A stretch of 42,748 bases of DNA from Acidobacteriota bacterium (GTDB lineage Bacteria; Acidobacteriota; Holophagae; Acanthopleuribacterales; Acanthopleuribacteraceae): assembly GCA_030066195.1 (NCBI GenBank), contig JASJCB010000092.1, positions 1-42,748 of the forward strand, in the 5' to 3' direction. Positions 9,401 to 16,284 of this stretch are shown here, piece after piece. The notes under the pieces are model-generated. The model was not told the origin of the DNA and did no database searches. It was given only the letters and a program-made list of their open reading frames with translations. The position numbers and the translations under genes are program-made. Within the stretch, counting starts at the first letter, position 1, and each line of letters starts with the position of its first letter.

Positions 9401-12400
9401 CCGTTGGGGTTGGTATAGGAGACAATTTTGTCCCGGAAACCGATACCCTCACAAGCAAAACTGTAGCCGTATGATTCGCTCTTCAGTTCCAGGCCGCTCA
9501 TATCGACCCGGCTTGCCTTGATCAAGCGTTCGTGTTCATCATATTCATAGGCGACGTAAATCGCGGGGGTGACATTAGCGGTTTCCAGGCGAACCAGGTG
9601 GAGATAGCCGGAGTCGTTTCTGATATAGCGGAAGATGATTTTGCGACCGGCGTCGTCCGTGACGGAGGCAATCTGGTTATTGTCCTCATCGTATTCACTC
9701 TCGCTCTCGACGTCCGTGTCGCTGTCCTCCTGGGGTTCGTAATATTCCAGGGTCAGGCGGTTGCCGTGGACATCTTCGATAAAGAGCAGGTTTTGTTTGA
9801 AAAGCGTGGGCGTGAATGCGCCGGCCGGATCGGCGGCCAGCGGTTTGCCGTAGACGTAGCGTTTCCCGCTCTTCAAGACCAGAGTGTAGCCCTCATACGC
9901 ATTGGGTTCTATCCTGGAGTGAACACCCGGCATGGCCGGCTCGCCGGTTCCCTGGAAGAAGACCTGGCCCGAACCGTCTCCGCCGATAACCTGCACCGTC
10001 TGGCAATCTCGCAGGACCATGCGACTTTGGAAATTGTGGTTCCAACCGGTGCCTAACGGATTGTAGTCGCGTGCGGCCGTTGAGGCGTAAAAGCGAGAGA
10101 AGCCGAGACCCGGTCCGAAACCGGGAACGGCAATGTCCTGCGCCCCCATGGTCAGGGCGCCGCTGGTCAAGTTCACACCTTTGACGGATGTGGAGCCGAT
10201 GCCGATACGCTGTTGTTGCTCTTTGACGATTTCGACGAAACCGGTTTCCTCGATCAGGCCGTCGCCGCCGCTTAACTCGGCCAGGAATGTCCAGTTCCGT
10301 TTGGATTTGCCGATGGGGTTCATTTCGACGGGGTACTCATACCGGCCGGGCTTCAGGTCTACCCGGTCCAACAACTTTTCATCATCGAACTCAAAAGTAA
10401 CCGTGGCCGGACGGTTCAAATCGAAGCCCAGGAATCGCTTGACCTCGGTGCAAGCTTCCGGCATTTCCGCGGTCGGTTCCTCGGGCAAAGAATAGAAATA
10501 CTCGCGGATATAGCCGGTTCCGGAGACCACACCGGGGCCTTCCACATAGCGGGTGACATTCAAGCGCAACAGGTCTTTGGCAATCTCCTGACCGCCGTAT
10601 CCCATGAAGGAGAATTTCAACAAAACGGTGCCGGGGGCAACACCCTTGACGAACAGTTTCTCGGGAACTGAGCCCAGGTTGTAACCGGCGGGCAGAGTGA
10701 CCGGCTGTCCGGCCGCATCTTCTACGGTGATCAGGTCGGCGCCCTGTTCCACATCCAATACCAGGCTACCCTGAAGTTCTTCGTTGGCAATCGCATCCAG
10801 GCGGATCTCGATGGGATCGACCTGTGCATCCTCCAGTTGTTCCGCTTCCGAGGCGATGCAGCCGAACTCATCCTCATACGGCACCAGGGGCGGGTGTTGA
10901 AGCGCTCGACCCGGCGCCCATTCTTCAATTTCGTCGTCGGTCTCATCCCACACTCCGTCCATGTTGGAATCGGCGTCGATGTCGACAACGATGGGACGGA
11001 ACAATTCGGGGGCAACCGGTAGGGTCATGAAGGTATTGCCGCGAACACTGGTGCCGTATAGGAAACCCCGGTGGAAGTTCATCTGGTTATTGAAGTGACC
11101 CGGCATGGGTTCGGAAATCAGGAAAAAATCGTGGTCAATGGGCAAGGTTGCGGTTGTTCCCTTGTATTCCTCCAAAACCGCCGCGAGGTCTAAAAACGAC
11201 AACCTGTTTTCGCGATCTTGTACGGCAATGATGCCCGAATAGTCATCGACGGCCATGTTCTGCAAGCCGTCCGGAAGTTCGATCACAACGATTGCTTCGT
11301 AAATGGGGGCGGGACTCTGCTTGACCTCGGGAACCTTGTAGATGGAAATATAACCGGTGCCGTTACTGCCTCCGCTGAAATCGTGAGCGGAGAAAACGGC
11401 AAAGTCATCCACACGATAGCCGTTCAGATCCCTGTCAAACCAATTCAAGTCAGTCACCGCGCCGTTGAAGCGCCCCCTGGACGGTGAAGCGGTAGGATAG
11501 GCGGTGGGCGCGAGGAAACGGGTGTCTACTTGGGGCAGATCGGGATAGAAGTAGGTGGATTGATAGTTCTGCCTGGTGCCCGGTTCGAAGGGATAGATAC
11601 CGGGAAAGTCTCGGCCGGAGATGAGCAGCGTCGGCGCAAGGAACCCGTCCTCATCCGTTCGGAAGAAGGCCGTCGTATCGTAAGGCTTTCTGGGCGTGGG
11701 ATAGCGCGTACTCGGGTTGGTAAGATTGATATTCCCGACGTAGTCCATCCAGGAGATATCTTCATAGGGTTCCGCGTAGTAGGGATTGCGGTTTCTATGG
11801 AGATTCATAATGGTGCGCAGGTCATAGAAAACAACGCCGCCGTTCAATTCGAAATCGTAAAAACAAAGACCGAGATAAGAACCGTACTGCACCAGGTCTC
11901 GAATAAAACCGTTTTCACTGATGTTCATGGTGCCCAGGCGATCGATTTCCTCATCCTTAAAAGCCTCACCCCGGAAGGAAAGTAGAGACAACTGGGTATA
12001 GGCGCCGTTCAAGCCGACGTAGGTAATGATTGAGTTTACGGGAATATTATCGACCAGGGCGGAATGCGACGGGGGCGCCAACGAAACATCGTCATCGGCC
12101 AGGTTGTCCGGCGTGAACAAGGCGATTCTCGGGTTGATGGTATCGGGCATATTGACCCTGTATTGCCAAACCAACCGGGGGTCGTCAGGGTTGCGGTAAT
12201 CGAACAGGTAGAATGTGTCTTCATGGAGGTATTGGTGGGTTTGGGCTACCAGTAACAGGTTGTGGTACCAGGTGGCGGTAAAGTGAGACCAGTCGTTATT
12301 GAGGAGATTGGTTACATTCTCTGGTAGATCCCTTGTTCGGAACATGGTCTCATAGGTTTCAGGTTCTTCAGGCGTGCCTTCGTTGATGACGTTGAGGCTC

Positions 12401-15400
12401 TGGTCTTTCACATTGGTGATTTCCAATGTGTAGTCCGTGTTGAACGACAGCGTTTCTTTCGGCTGGATGTAGACCAGGGACGAGTAGTCGGTGTTGACCA
12501 GTTCCAATCCCTGTTCGTTCCAAACCGACACATCGACCGTGTTGTCCAATCCCGTCTTCAGGCGCATTCCGGCGAGCCAGTTATTGACAGGTTCGGACAT
12601 ACGGACCACCAGGGGTTCGTTGACGGGTATATCGAGTCCCTTGGGGCCGGAAAGCACAAAGGGCGCGCCCTCCACATCGGGATCGACCTGGTCATCGGTC
12701 ACCAGAAGGCGGCGTTTGATATCGAGGGGATTGCCGTCTTTGGTTACCGTGAAGGTGAATTGCAAAGGTCTGGCAATCGTAAGAATGGATGCGGGAAGCA
12801 TCACCACGGCGGAGTTTTGCTTGATGGTTACATCATCCAAAGTGGAGTAGCTGCCCGAAAGCTCCACCAGGTCGATTTGGCTGTCCGATGAAACCTCGAT
12901 GCGGGCCCGAAGTCGCAGGTCGGCATCCATGGGTACGGTTTTTTCTTCATTGGCCTCTTCGGAAAGCGTCGTGCTTTTTTGAAAGTAATTGGTGATCGGC
13001 GTGACGGTGCCAACTTCCCATTCAAATTCCACGGCCGATTCCGGCGGCGTGCCCTCCGGCATTTTGGTAAAGCGCACATATTGCATTCCGGTAAAACCGA
13101 GCGCTCTGCCGAGGGGGTCCAGAGCCCGATGGAGAAAGGCCAGTCTGCCCTTTACCGTTTGACCGGTCAGGGGGTCCGTGGACGTGACCGTGGCTATGGG
13201 AGCGTATCGGAACACACCTTTGGCTTCGCCGTGCTTGTCGGTGATGCCACCTGGAATATGACCGCCCGCGGCGCCCGGGGATGCGTTGTACCAGAAGGGA
13301 ATATACGGAGCATGTATCCAGCTTCTACTGGTCTCGTAATATTCCGATACATTCCAATTGGGTTTTGGCGTGTCGGGCCACGGGACATTGACATTGTCGT
13401 CTCGAACGGTCCTGACATTGAACCGGTTGAAAGAAGCCTGTTGCGTGCTGGTGCTGATCAGGCCGAAGAACAGCCTGTTGGCCGAAAGAATTTGGGAAGT
13501 TACTTCCATCATCATGAGGGTAAGCGTGAATTTACCGGAAGCCCGGGTCTTGGCGGGGGCGGCGACAGCGTCTGCAGCGATTCTGCTGTCACTGACCCGG
13601 GCCGCAATAAAGGTTTGCATTTCTTGTGAACCGGGTGCGGCCGGCATGGTTTGTTCACCGAACATGAACAGGTTCACCAAGGCATCTTCCGAGACGTTGT
13701 CAATACCCATCTCGATGCGGCCCTCGAAAGACGGTACATCGCCGCCGTCCAGTGATTCAATCACCAGCGAGTAGTGCGTGGTCAAGGGAGGCGCATCTTC
13801 AAAGGCTATATTGCTGCTCGCCATATCTTCGATGGTCTGAGCCGGCACCGTCTCTATCTTGATTTCACGACCCACGCCGTCTTGAATGTCATCGACTCTT
13901 AACAGCCCCGCGCCCACGGGCACCGTGAAGGCGGTTGCGCCCAGCTTGTAGGTATCCGGCGCGGTCTTCACCGTTTGGATGACATGGGAGTAGGTTTCAC
14001 CGTCAGGCGTGACCGCTTCCAACAAGAACTGATCGCCCGCCTGGCCGTCTACCGCTTGCCTGAAGTCGGCGGTCGTACGCATTTGCACATCGAGACTGCT
14101 CGCGTTGGATTCGTTGAGAATGCTCAGGCGAGTGCGGTCAGGGTACAGGTCGGACGCGGCCGTAACGTAGAGTTGGCCTGCCTCCAATTCCAGCAGGAAG
14201 CGGGTCAGGTCCAGGTCGGCGTTATCGGCTTCCGTTCGCGTATGGAAATTGAACGAGGCCGGTGTAGTCAAATTGCCGCCGACAAGGGATGTCATGGTTG
14301 CGGCCACCGAGAAGGTATAGTCACTGTCGGCGGTCAGTGCGACTTGCGGCAGAACCAGGAGACCGGTGTCGGTACGCAAGACCCGCAAACCGACCGCACC
14401 GGTCGGGCCTGTCAGCGACACGGCGTTTTCCAGGATAGTCCGGTCATAGGTCAACGGCAGATTGAATTCCAGGGTGATCTTGGGCAGCAGAGGAACAAAC
14501 GGCGCATCGGCTTTCGGTGAATGGTTCACCAACACGAAGTTCGGCGCGGCCAGGCTGATATCCTGACCGGTAATCAACGGGAGGGCCGTGCTTGCATCCA
14601 CGGTACGCGTGCCCCGTTCCAAGGTGACAGGGTCGGTAGCGTTGAAGGTTTGCGAAATTTGGGGCACGTGATAGATATAGGTCCCTGCCGCACCGGTCAA
14701 GCCGTACCAGGGGACCAGGTCCGTTTTCACATGAATACCCGCGCGTGGGACCATCGCCGCGCTGACGACTCCCTCGATCTCACTCAGGGGATTGTTCACG
14801 GCAACCAGGGCATACTTCCCTGCCGACATTAAATCGGAACGAGCCGGGTCGTTGCGCCATACGCGGCCTACTTTCGTCAGGGCGCCGACATCGAACCACC
14901 GCCTGTTCGCGCCTTGACGCAGCAACACCATGGCCGCGTGATCACCGCCGCGATAGGCCAGGCGGGGATTTCCGCTGAGTGTACCGCCCAGTTCCCATTC
15001 AAAACCCGCGACCACACTGCCGACGCCTCTCAGGCCGGGAATGTTCGGGGTGACGGCGCCGATTCGCATGGCGACCGGATCGGTCATTGCCTCGCTGAAA
15101 TCGAACGTCATGGGACCCGCCACATAACGACCGTCCACCGGGATTTCCAGATTGAGAGGTTGCTCGTTGCGGGCCGCAAAGTTCAGGCGAGCCGATTCGG
15201 TGGTGTCGATATTCACATCGATACGGCTGTGCACATTCATGCTGCCGGTCAGGGTGGTTTGACCGTATCCGTAGACATGCAGGTCCATAGCGTATTCACG
15301 AACCGCATCGTCGCTTTCGAAATAGCGATGCGTCTCGGTAACGCCGATGCGGACACGGGAACCGGAGAGAAGATTCGCGCCGCCCTGAGCCTGAAACAGG

Positions 15401-16284
15401 ACCGAAGTTTGCGGTTCCTCGATAATCGAAACCGATGCGGGCACGGCGCCTGCCGCCGACAGTGCCGAGCCGGGCACCTGAGCGGGCGCGGTTTCGGTCA
15501 ATGTGTCGCCCGCAACCGGCGCCGTTCCGCCGGCAAAACTGTCGCGCGCGGCAATCAGGTAGATACCGTCGCCGGTGCTCAGGTAGGAGACATTGAACTG
15601 GTCCCCGGAAAGGGTATCGCCGGCAACCACGGTCCAGTTGTTTTCCTGGCGACGCAGCAACAGCACGGGATGATTCATCGGCAGAGACAAGGGCAGGCTG
15701 CCCTCGATGATCAGGCTGCCGGTCCCAATGCTGCCCGACACCTCGATACCGTACAGAGGCGCATAACCCATGGGCAACAGCGCGGGCAGGGCCTGGCCGC
15801 TGAAGGCCGTGACTTGGGCCGATCCCGCCAGACCGCCGCCGGTAGTAACCGTTCCCGTTGCCAAAGTGTAAGGAGAGGTCGCGGCGGCGTTTCTGGGCGT
15901 CAGGCGAAAATCGGGGACACGCCAGGCGCCGTTGGGATTTTCCAGCCGTCGATGCATGGCGATGTAACCGGCTGCCTCGATCTTGACGTCGATCGGGTAG
16001 CCGACCACGTACGCCTGGTAACGACCGTCGGCGTCGGTGGTCGCCTGCAAGCTTTGATTGGGGCTGCTCAAGGAGACGGAGATACCGGCTGCCGGCCGGC
16101 TGTCGGCGTCCGTCAAGACCTGACCCGTTACGTAGCGGCGAGCGGTCGGCGGCTCATTACCGCCCTGCGCCCAGGCGGGCGCGCCCATCAGGAATAACAT
16201 CAACGTCATCAATCCAAGTCGCTTGCTCACAACATCTCTCCTGGAACTTTTGCGATAGTGGGTCGGGGTAAAGATGGTTCTCAT
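3445..16284 (-). CDS. Giant secreted RHS/YD-repeat polymorphic toxin with Hint and restriction-endonuclease-fold tip
   Basis: 4,279 aa. A signal peptide with a long basic n-region is followed by LGLMTLMLFLMGAPAWA. Residues about 50-120 form a carboxypeptidase-regulatory-like domain (TGQVLTDADSRPAAG). Bacterial Ig-like Big_5 domains lie near 590-690 and 1198-1325. About 1325-1760 looks like a propeller, and a Ca-binding-like DADSNMDGVWDE follows near 1767. An RHS N-terminal domain starts near 2030 (SVKGVNLTSGAL), then dozens of YD repeats (TYDxxGR/NR) lead to the RHS core at 3600-3706 (YMYGNANPLLYTDPDG). A hydrophobic pre-toxin segment and DxGKxLDxAxDAG linker precede Hint and nuclease. ATG 16284 has AGGAG at 8 nt (16293-16297) and overlaps the upstream stop; GTG 16230, with AGGAG at 7 nt, is a real alternative giving MSKRLGLMTL. 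No PAAR, VgrG or sortase motif was seen. The expected role is a shell that encloses and delivers the nuclease. Confidence 0.93.
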   Translation of the reverse strand: MRTIFTPTHYRKSSRRDVVSKRLGLMTLMLFLMGAPAWAQGGNEPPTARRYVTGQVLTDADSRPAAGISVSLSSPNQSLQATTDADGRYQAYVVGYPIDVKIEAAGYIAMHRRLENPNGAWRVPDFRLTPRNAAATSPYTLATGTVTTGGGLAGSAQVTAFSGQALPALLPMGYAPLYGIEVSGSIGTGSLIIEGSLPLSLPMNHPVLLLRRQENNWTVVAGDTLSGDQFNVSYLSTGDGIYLIAARDSFAGGTAPVAGDTLTETAPAQVPGSALSAAGAVPASVSIIEEPQTSVLFQAQGGANLLSGSRVRIGVTETHRYFESDDAVREYAMDLHVYGYGQTTLTGSMNVHSRIDVNIDTTESARLNFAARNEQPLNLEIPVDGRYVAGPMTFDFSEAMTDPVAMRIGAVTPNIPGLRGVGSVVAGFEWELGGTLSGNPRLAYRGGDHAAMVLLRQGANRRWFDVGALTKVGRVWRNDPARSDLMSAGKYALVAVNNPLSEIEGVVSAAMVPRAGIHVKTDLVPWYGLTGAAGTYIYHVPQISQTFNATDPVTLERGTRTVDASTALPLITGQDISLAAPNFVLVNHSPKADAPFVPLLPKITLEFNLPLTYDRTILENAVSLTGPTGAVGLRVLRTDTGLLVLPQVALTADSDYTFSVAATMTSLVGGNLTTPASFNFHTRTEADNADLDLTRFLLELEAGQLYVTAASDLYPDRTRLSILNESNASSLDVQMRTTADFRQAVDGQAGDQFLLEAVTPDGETYSHVIQTVKTAPDTYKLGATAFTVPVGAGLLRVDDIQDGVGREIKIETVPAQTIEDMASSNIAFEDAPPLTTHYSLVIESLDGGDVPSFEGRIEMGIDNVSEDALVNLFMFGEQTMPAAPGSQEMQTFIAARVSDSRIAADAVAAPAKTRASGKFTLTLMMMEVTSQILSANRLFFGLISTSTQQASFNRFNVRTVRDDNVNVPWPDTPKPNWNVSEYYETSRSWIHAPYIPFWYNASPGAAGGHIPGGITDKHGEAKGVFRYAPIATVTSTDPLTGQTVKGRLAFLHRALDPLGRALGFTGMQYVRFTKMPEGTPPESAVEFEWEVGTVTPITNYFQKSTTLSEEANEEKTVPMDADLRLRARIEVSSDSQIDLVELSGSYSTLDDVTIKQNSAVVMLPASILTIARPLQFTFTVTKDGNPLDIKRRLLVTDDQVDPDVEGAPFVLSGPKGLDIPVNEPLVVRMSEPVNNWLAGMRLKTGLDNTVDVSVWNEQGLELVNTDYSSLVYIQPKETLSFNTDYTLEITNVKDQSLNVINEGTPEEPETYETMFRTRDLPENVTNLLNNDWSHFTATWYHNLLLVAQTHQYLHEDTFYLFDYRNPDDPRLVWQYRVNMPDTINPRIALFTPDNLADDDVSLAPPSHSALVDNIPVNSIITYVGLNGAYTQLSLLSFRGEAFKDEEIDRLGTMNISENGFIRDLVQYGSYLGLCFYDFELNGGVVFYDLRTIMNLHRNRNPYYAEPYEDISWMDYVGNINLTNPSTRYPTPRKPYDTTAFFRTDEDGFLAPTLLISGRDFPGIYPFEPGTRQNYQSTYFYPDLPQVDTRFLAPTAYPTASPSRGRFNGAVTDLNWFDRDLNGYRVDDFAVFSAHDFSGGSNGTGYISIYKVPEVKQSPAPIYEAIVVIELPDGLQNMAVDDYSGIIAVQDRENRLSFLDLAAVLEEYKGTTATLPIDHDFFLISEPMPGHFNNQMNFHRGFLYGTSVRGNTFMTLPVAPELFRPIVVDIDADSNMDGVWDETDDEIEEWAPGRALQHPPLVPYEDEFGCIASEAEQLEDAQVDPIEIRLDAIANEELQGSLVLDVEQGADLITVEDAAGQPVTLPAGYNLGSVPEKLFVKGVAPGTVLLKFSFMGYGGQEIAKDLLRLNVTRYVEGPGVVSGTGYIREYFYSLPEEPTAEMPEACTEVKRFLGFDLNRPATVTFEFDDEKLLDRVDLKPGRYEYPVEMNPIGKSKRNWTFLAELSGGDGLIEETGFVEIVKEQQQRIGIGSTSVKGVNLTSGALTMGAQDIAVPGFGPGLGFSRFYASTAARDYNPLGTGWNHNFQSRMVLRDCQTVQVIGGDGSGQVFFQGTGEPAMPGVHSRIEPNAYEGYTLVLKSGKRYVYGKPLAADPAGAFTPTLFKQNLLFIEDVHGNRLTLEYYEPQEDSDTDVESESEYDEDNNQIASVTDDAGRKIIFRYIRNDSGYLHLVRLETANVTPAIYVAYEYDEHERLIKASRVDMSGLELKSESYGYSFACEGIGFRDKIVSYTNPNGNTTSYTYHDATTLGDKDAPQNYVASIIEPEGRTTHFDYGIDGETRTATVSDSIAVTTYTFNSGGQPTRVVGPLGTRTMVWSPDDLLLEEETDEAGRTFTYTYDLMGNRIGKEQQGTSYTESWTFDQTWNRPVSHTDANGNITTWTLDMSTGVVLSMNDPNGNTISFSYDDKGNMTGRTDGLNRTTTVTYDSYGYVSTITSPDNNISTRVYDSRGRMLSESNSTGASFTIVYDDLDRVLSRTTGGTGAQDIVVSYTGYKPMGQPGTAMRGDLTVTYQYDALNRVVKQINDPGAGSPTVTYDMAYDAHNNVISRTESGSPGGTRTNLFTYDAADRLISEDRNGQTVARVTYVPGTQIMASFTDRRGSVTNYTYDAFLHLDTVTLPTGHVQDLDFDLTGNLLVQRDANGNATTYTYDAGDRVKAVENALAHKTNITYDAANNVLTQANTTTGAAYAFTYDNMNRMTSHQAYNKDLAGADRTQTKNFTYGNFGLTRTTDLPLDHNIVETSNSLGQLVSRTQNGIETGYTYDHMGHLTQIDHPEGYTTRYFYDGFGRKIREELPHGYVQTWSYDIHDRIVSHTDARGVTVTTSYDDFDRPLVRTYQQGATSLTESWTYLESGGSLTETHTDTRGNKSTRIYDGLDRLVSYSDETRGGTASITWDGVNRVSMTDLRGFTTSIAYDDLNRPTSVTDDGGAVSIAYDDNNLTTTYTDKRGLISTRVTDIMGNVLQQTRSNVALQSAAYDLQNRLASVTDADNVTTSFTYDGFGRLTSQNLGNQTVTLGNYDDLGRPRSHNDGRVQTTYSYDYYGRMLSRTNGLNETVSYTYDPAGNITSRTAPSPNTGSATWNYTYDIRNSLTSVTEPTGALTTFDWTQNWGKLTLTDAENQQSIWLYDNADRLTSLSIPGLGTTSFTYDAGDNRLTMTRPIGSVTYTYDYRNLPTLETWSGNPDPALAVTSISRQYDGNGNMTGVTQMGSEGTYTRSVTYDNLDRPTVFSDNRNLSYTIGYNDNGTRSSITNSAGMTVNYSYDTANRLAGVDLGIHGTASYTYLTNGLLDTVSFSNGVSSQYGYDGANRGNSLVHTRADAKQTNYAAEYYGDGSRRRLTETRPDGKVWQTDYSYDDASRLTSFTRATPDHTRTTALTLDLVGNRLSESETGTGYDRQRSYTYLTGHRLAGFSETIDIDGTVTSDRDVAYSYDLNGNRTAKVETNNLTSATSRVDMFWDAKNRLRRMDIDSNPSLYMDYDDLDRRIRKIGDTRGDMHYVWDQLSVLEEFEELPDGSLSQEAAYAFGLAQLAMVRPDGNARFFHQDLLGSVADITDHQGNLFEAKTYTPFGKPEAVFIAPTGGYNRFGFTGHEYDPETNLTYAKARFYDPDVGIFASTDPEMGDFNQPPSLHRYMYGNANPLLYTDPDGRKSAGEWIETGVQWLKDNGHEELAVAAEVGGVLWDVLGFEEVTKVIDRVASGNTEDLTGMDWFMATLDVVTFFPVAGVFAKVTKIGIKGTKAIRKTQRVADGLDTASDVGKGLDTARDAGKSLDNAADAGDAAADIGKGVDKPTDIVPSSGKIDAKPKPETPPKTKPQGKVNVESRNKAGTRSGPKAGGPAKPNKAKGETLESKAGKGESLREIDGITKARNAKGRDAKKQVLKEHGFDESRADELLRNGLVCFVAGTQVLTDRGLKNIEDVETGDRVLSIPEEGGDPVYREVTDTFITNPDTLYHVIYRTEEGEDELVTTMEHPFFVTNEGNWIRAADLQPGDTLYLANGKLAEMVRLEIERGPPASTFTTYNFTVAGTHTYFVLPEGRTDHDLAVWVHNTSSKYCSSELSPENALRYERYLKTKSPNTPVKSPEEWMEMAEKLWARNTRGNAFEKAVRQNLGTKIGKGSKPVNIDGYIPDLPVGGKFGVGEIKDVQNLTLTKQLSSFINYAKQNDLQFTLIISERTQSISRPLLDAIRDLDGLGQVWRYTRDGKFKDIIEIGSAGRWKAAKK
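3448..3966 (-). other. Toxin tip: PD-(D/E)XK nuclease resembling Tox-REase-7
   Basis: Residues 4107-4279 of the RHS protein. The visible signature is IPD with Asp4187, then GEIKDVQ with Glu4198 and Lys4200, i.e. D-(x)10-E-x-K of restriction-endonuclease-fold nucleases. It is followed by KQLSSFINYAKQN, the Q-L...YA helix typical of the Tox-REase-7 group, and LIISERTQSISRPL, which matches that group's usual NTxLSxPL-like ending. Predicted substrate is DNA in the target cell. Hand count gives about 38% GC in 3601-3660 against about 60% in 8101-8160 of the RHS body. Family assignment is from memory of the motif pattern. Confidence 0.65.
3967..4413 (-). other. Hint (hedgehog/intein) autoprocessing domain of the RHS toxin
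   Basis: Residues 3958-4106. The first residue is Cys3958 (CFVAGTQVLTDRG), block B is TTMEHPFF with His4029, and the C-terminal end is VWVHNT with His4105-Asn4106. These are the residues needed for splicing-type self-cleavage, so the domain looks active. Cleavage after Asn4106 would release a 173-residue nuclease. AGDTL/PGDTLYL motifs match polymorphic-toxin Hint domains. Confidence 0.85.
5167..10203 (-). other. RHS/YD-repeat shell and RHS-associated core
   Basis: Residues about 2028-3706. It opens with an RHS N-terminal segment (GFSRFYAST, GWNHNF), continues as a long series of about 20-residue YD repeats of the type YDxxGRLTSxT, and ends in the core (DLLGSVADIT, YTPFGKPE, RFGFTGHEYDPET, ARFYDPDVGIFASTDP). 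Known RHS structures form a hollow beta-barrel that encloses the C-terminal toxin. An acidic insertion (EDSDTDVESESEYDEDNN, about residue 2185) interrupts the repeats. Confidence 0.85.

Noticed and set aside
5167..10203. Dense short repeats resembling a CRISPR or minisatellite (recurring gtcgtaggt-type words)
   Set aside because: They are the YD codons of RHS repeats, with irregular spacing tied to the protein frame and no spacer structure.
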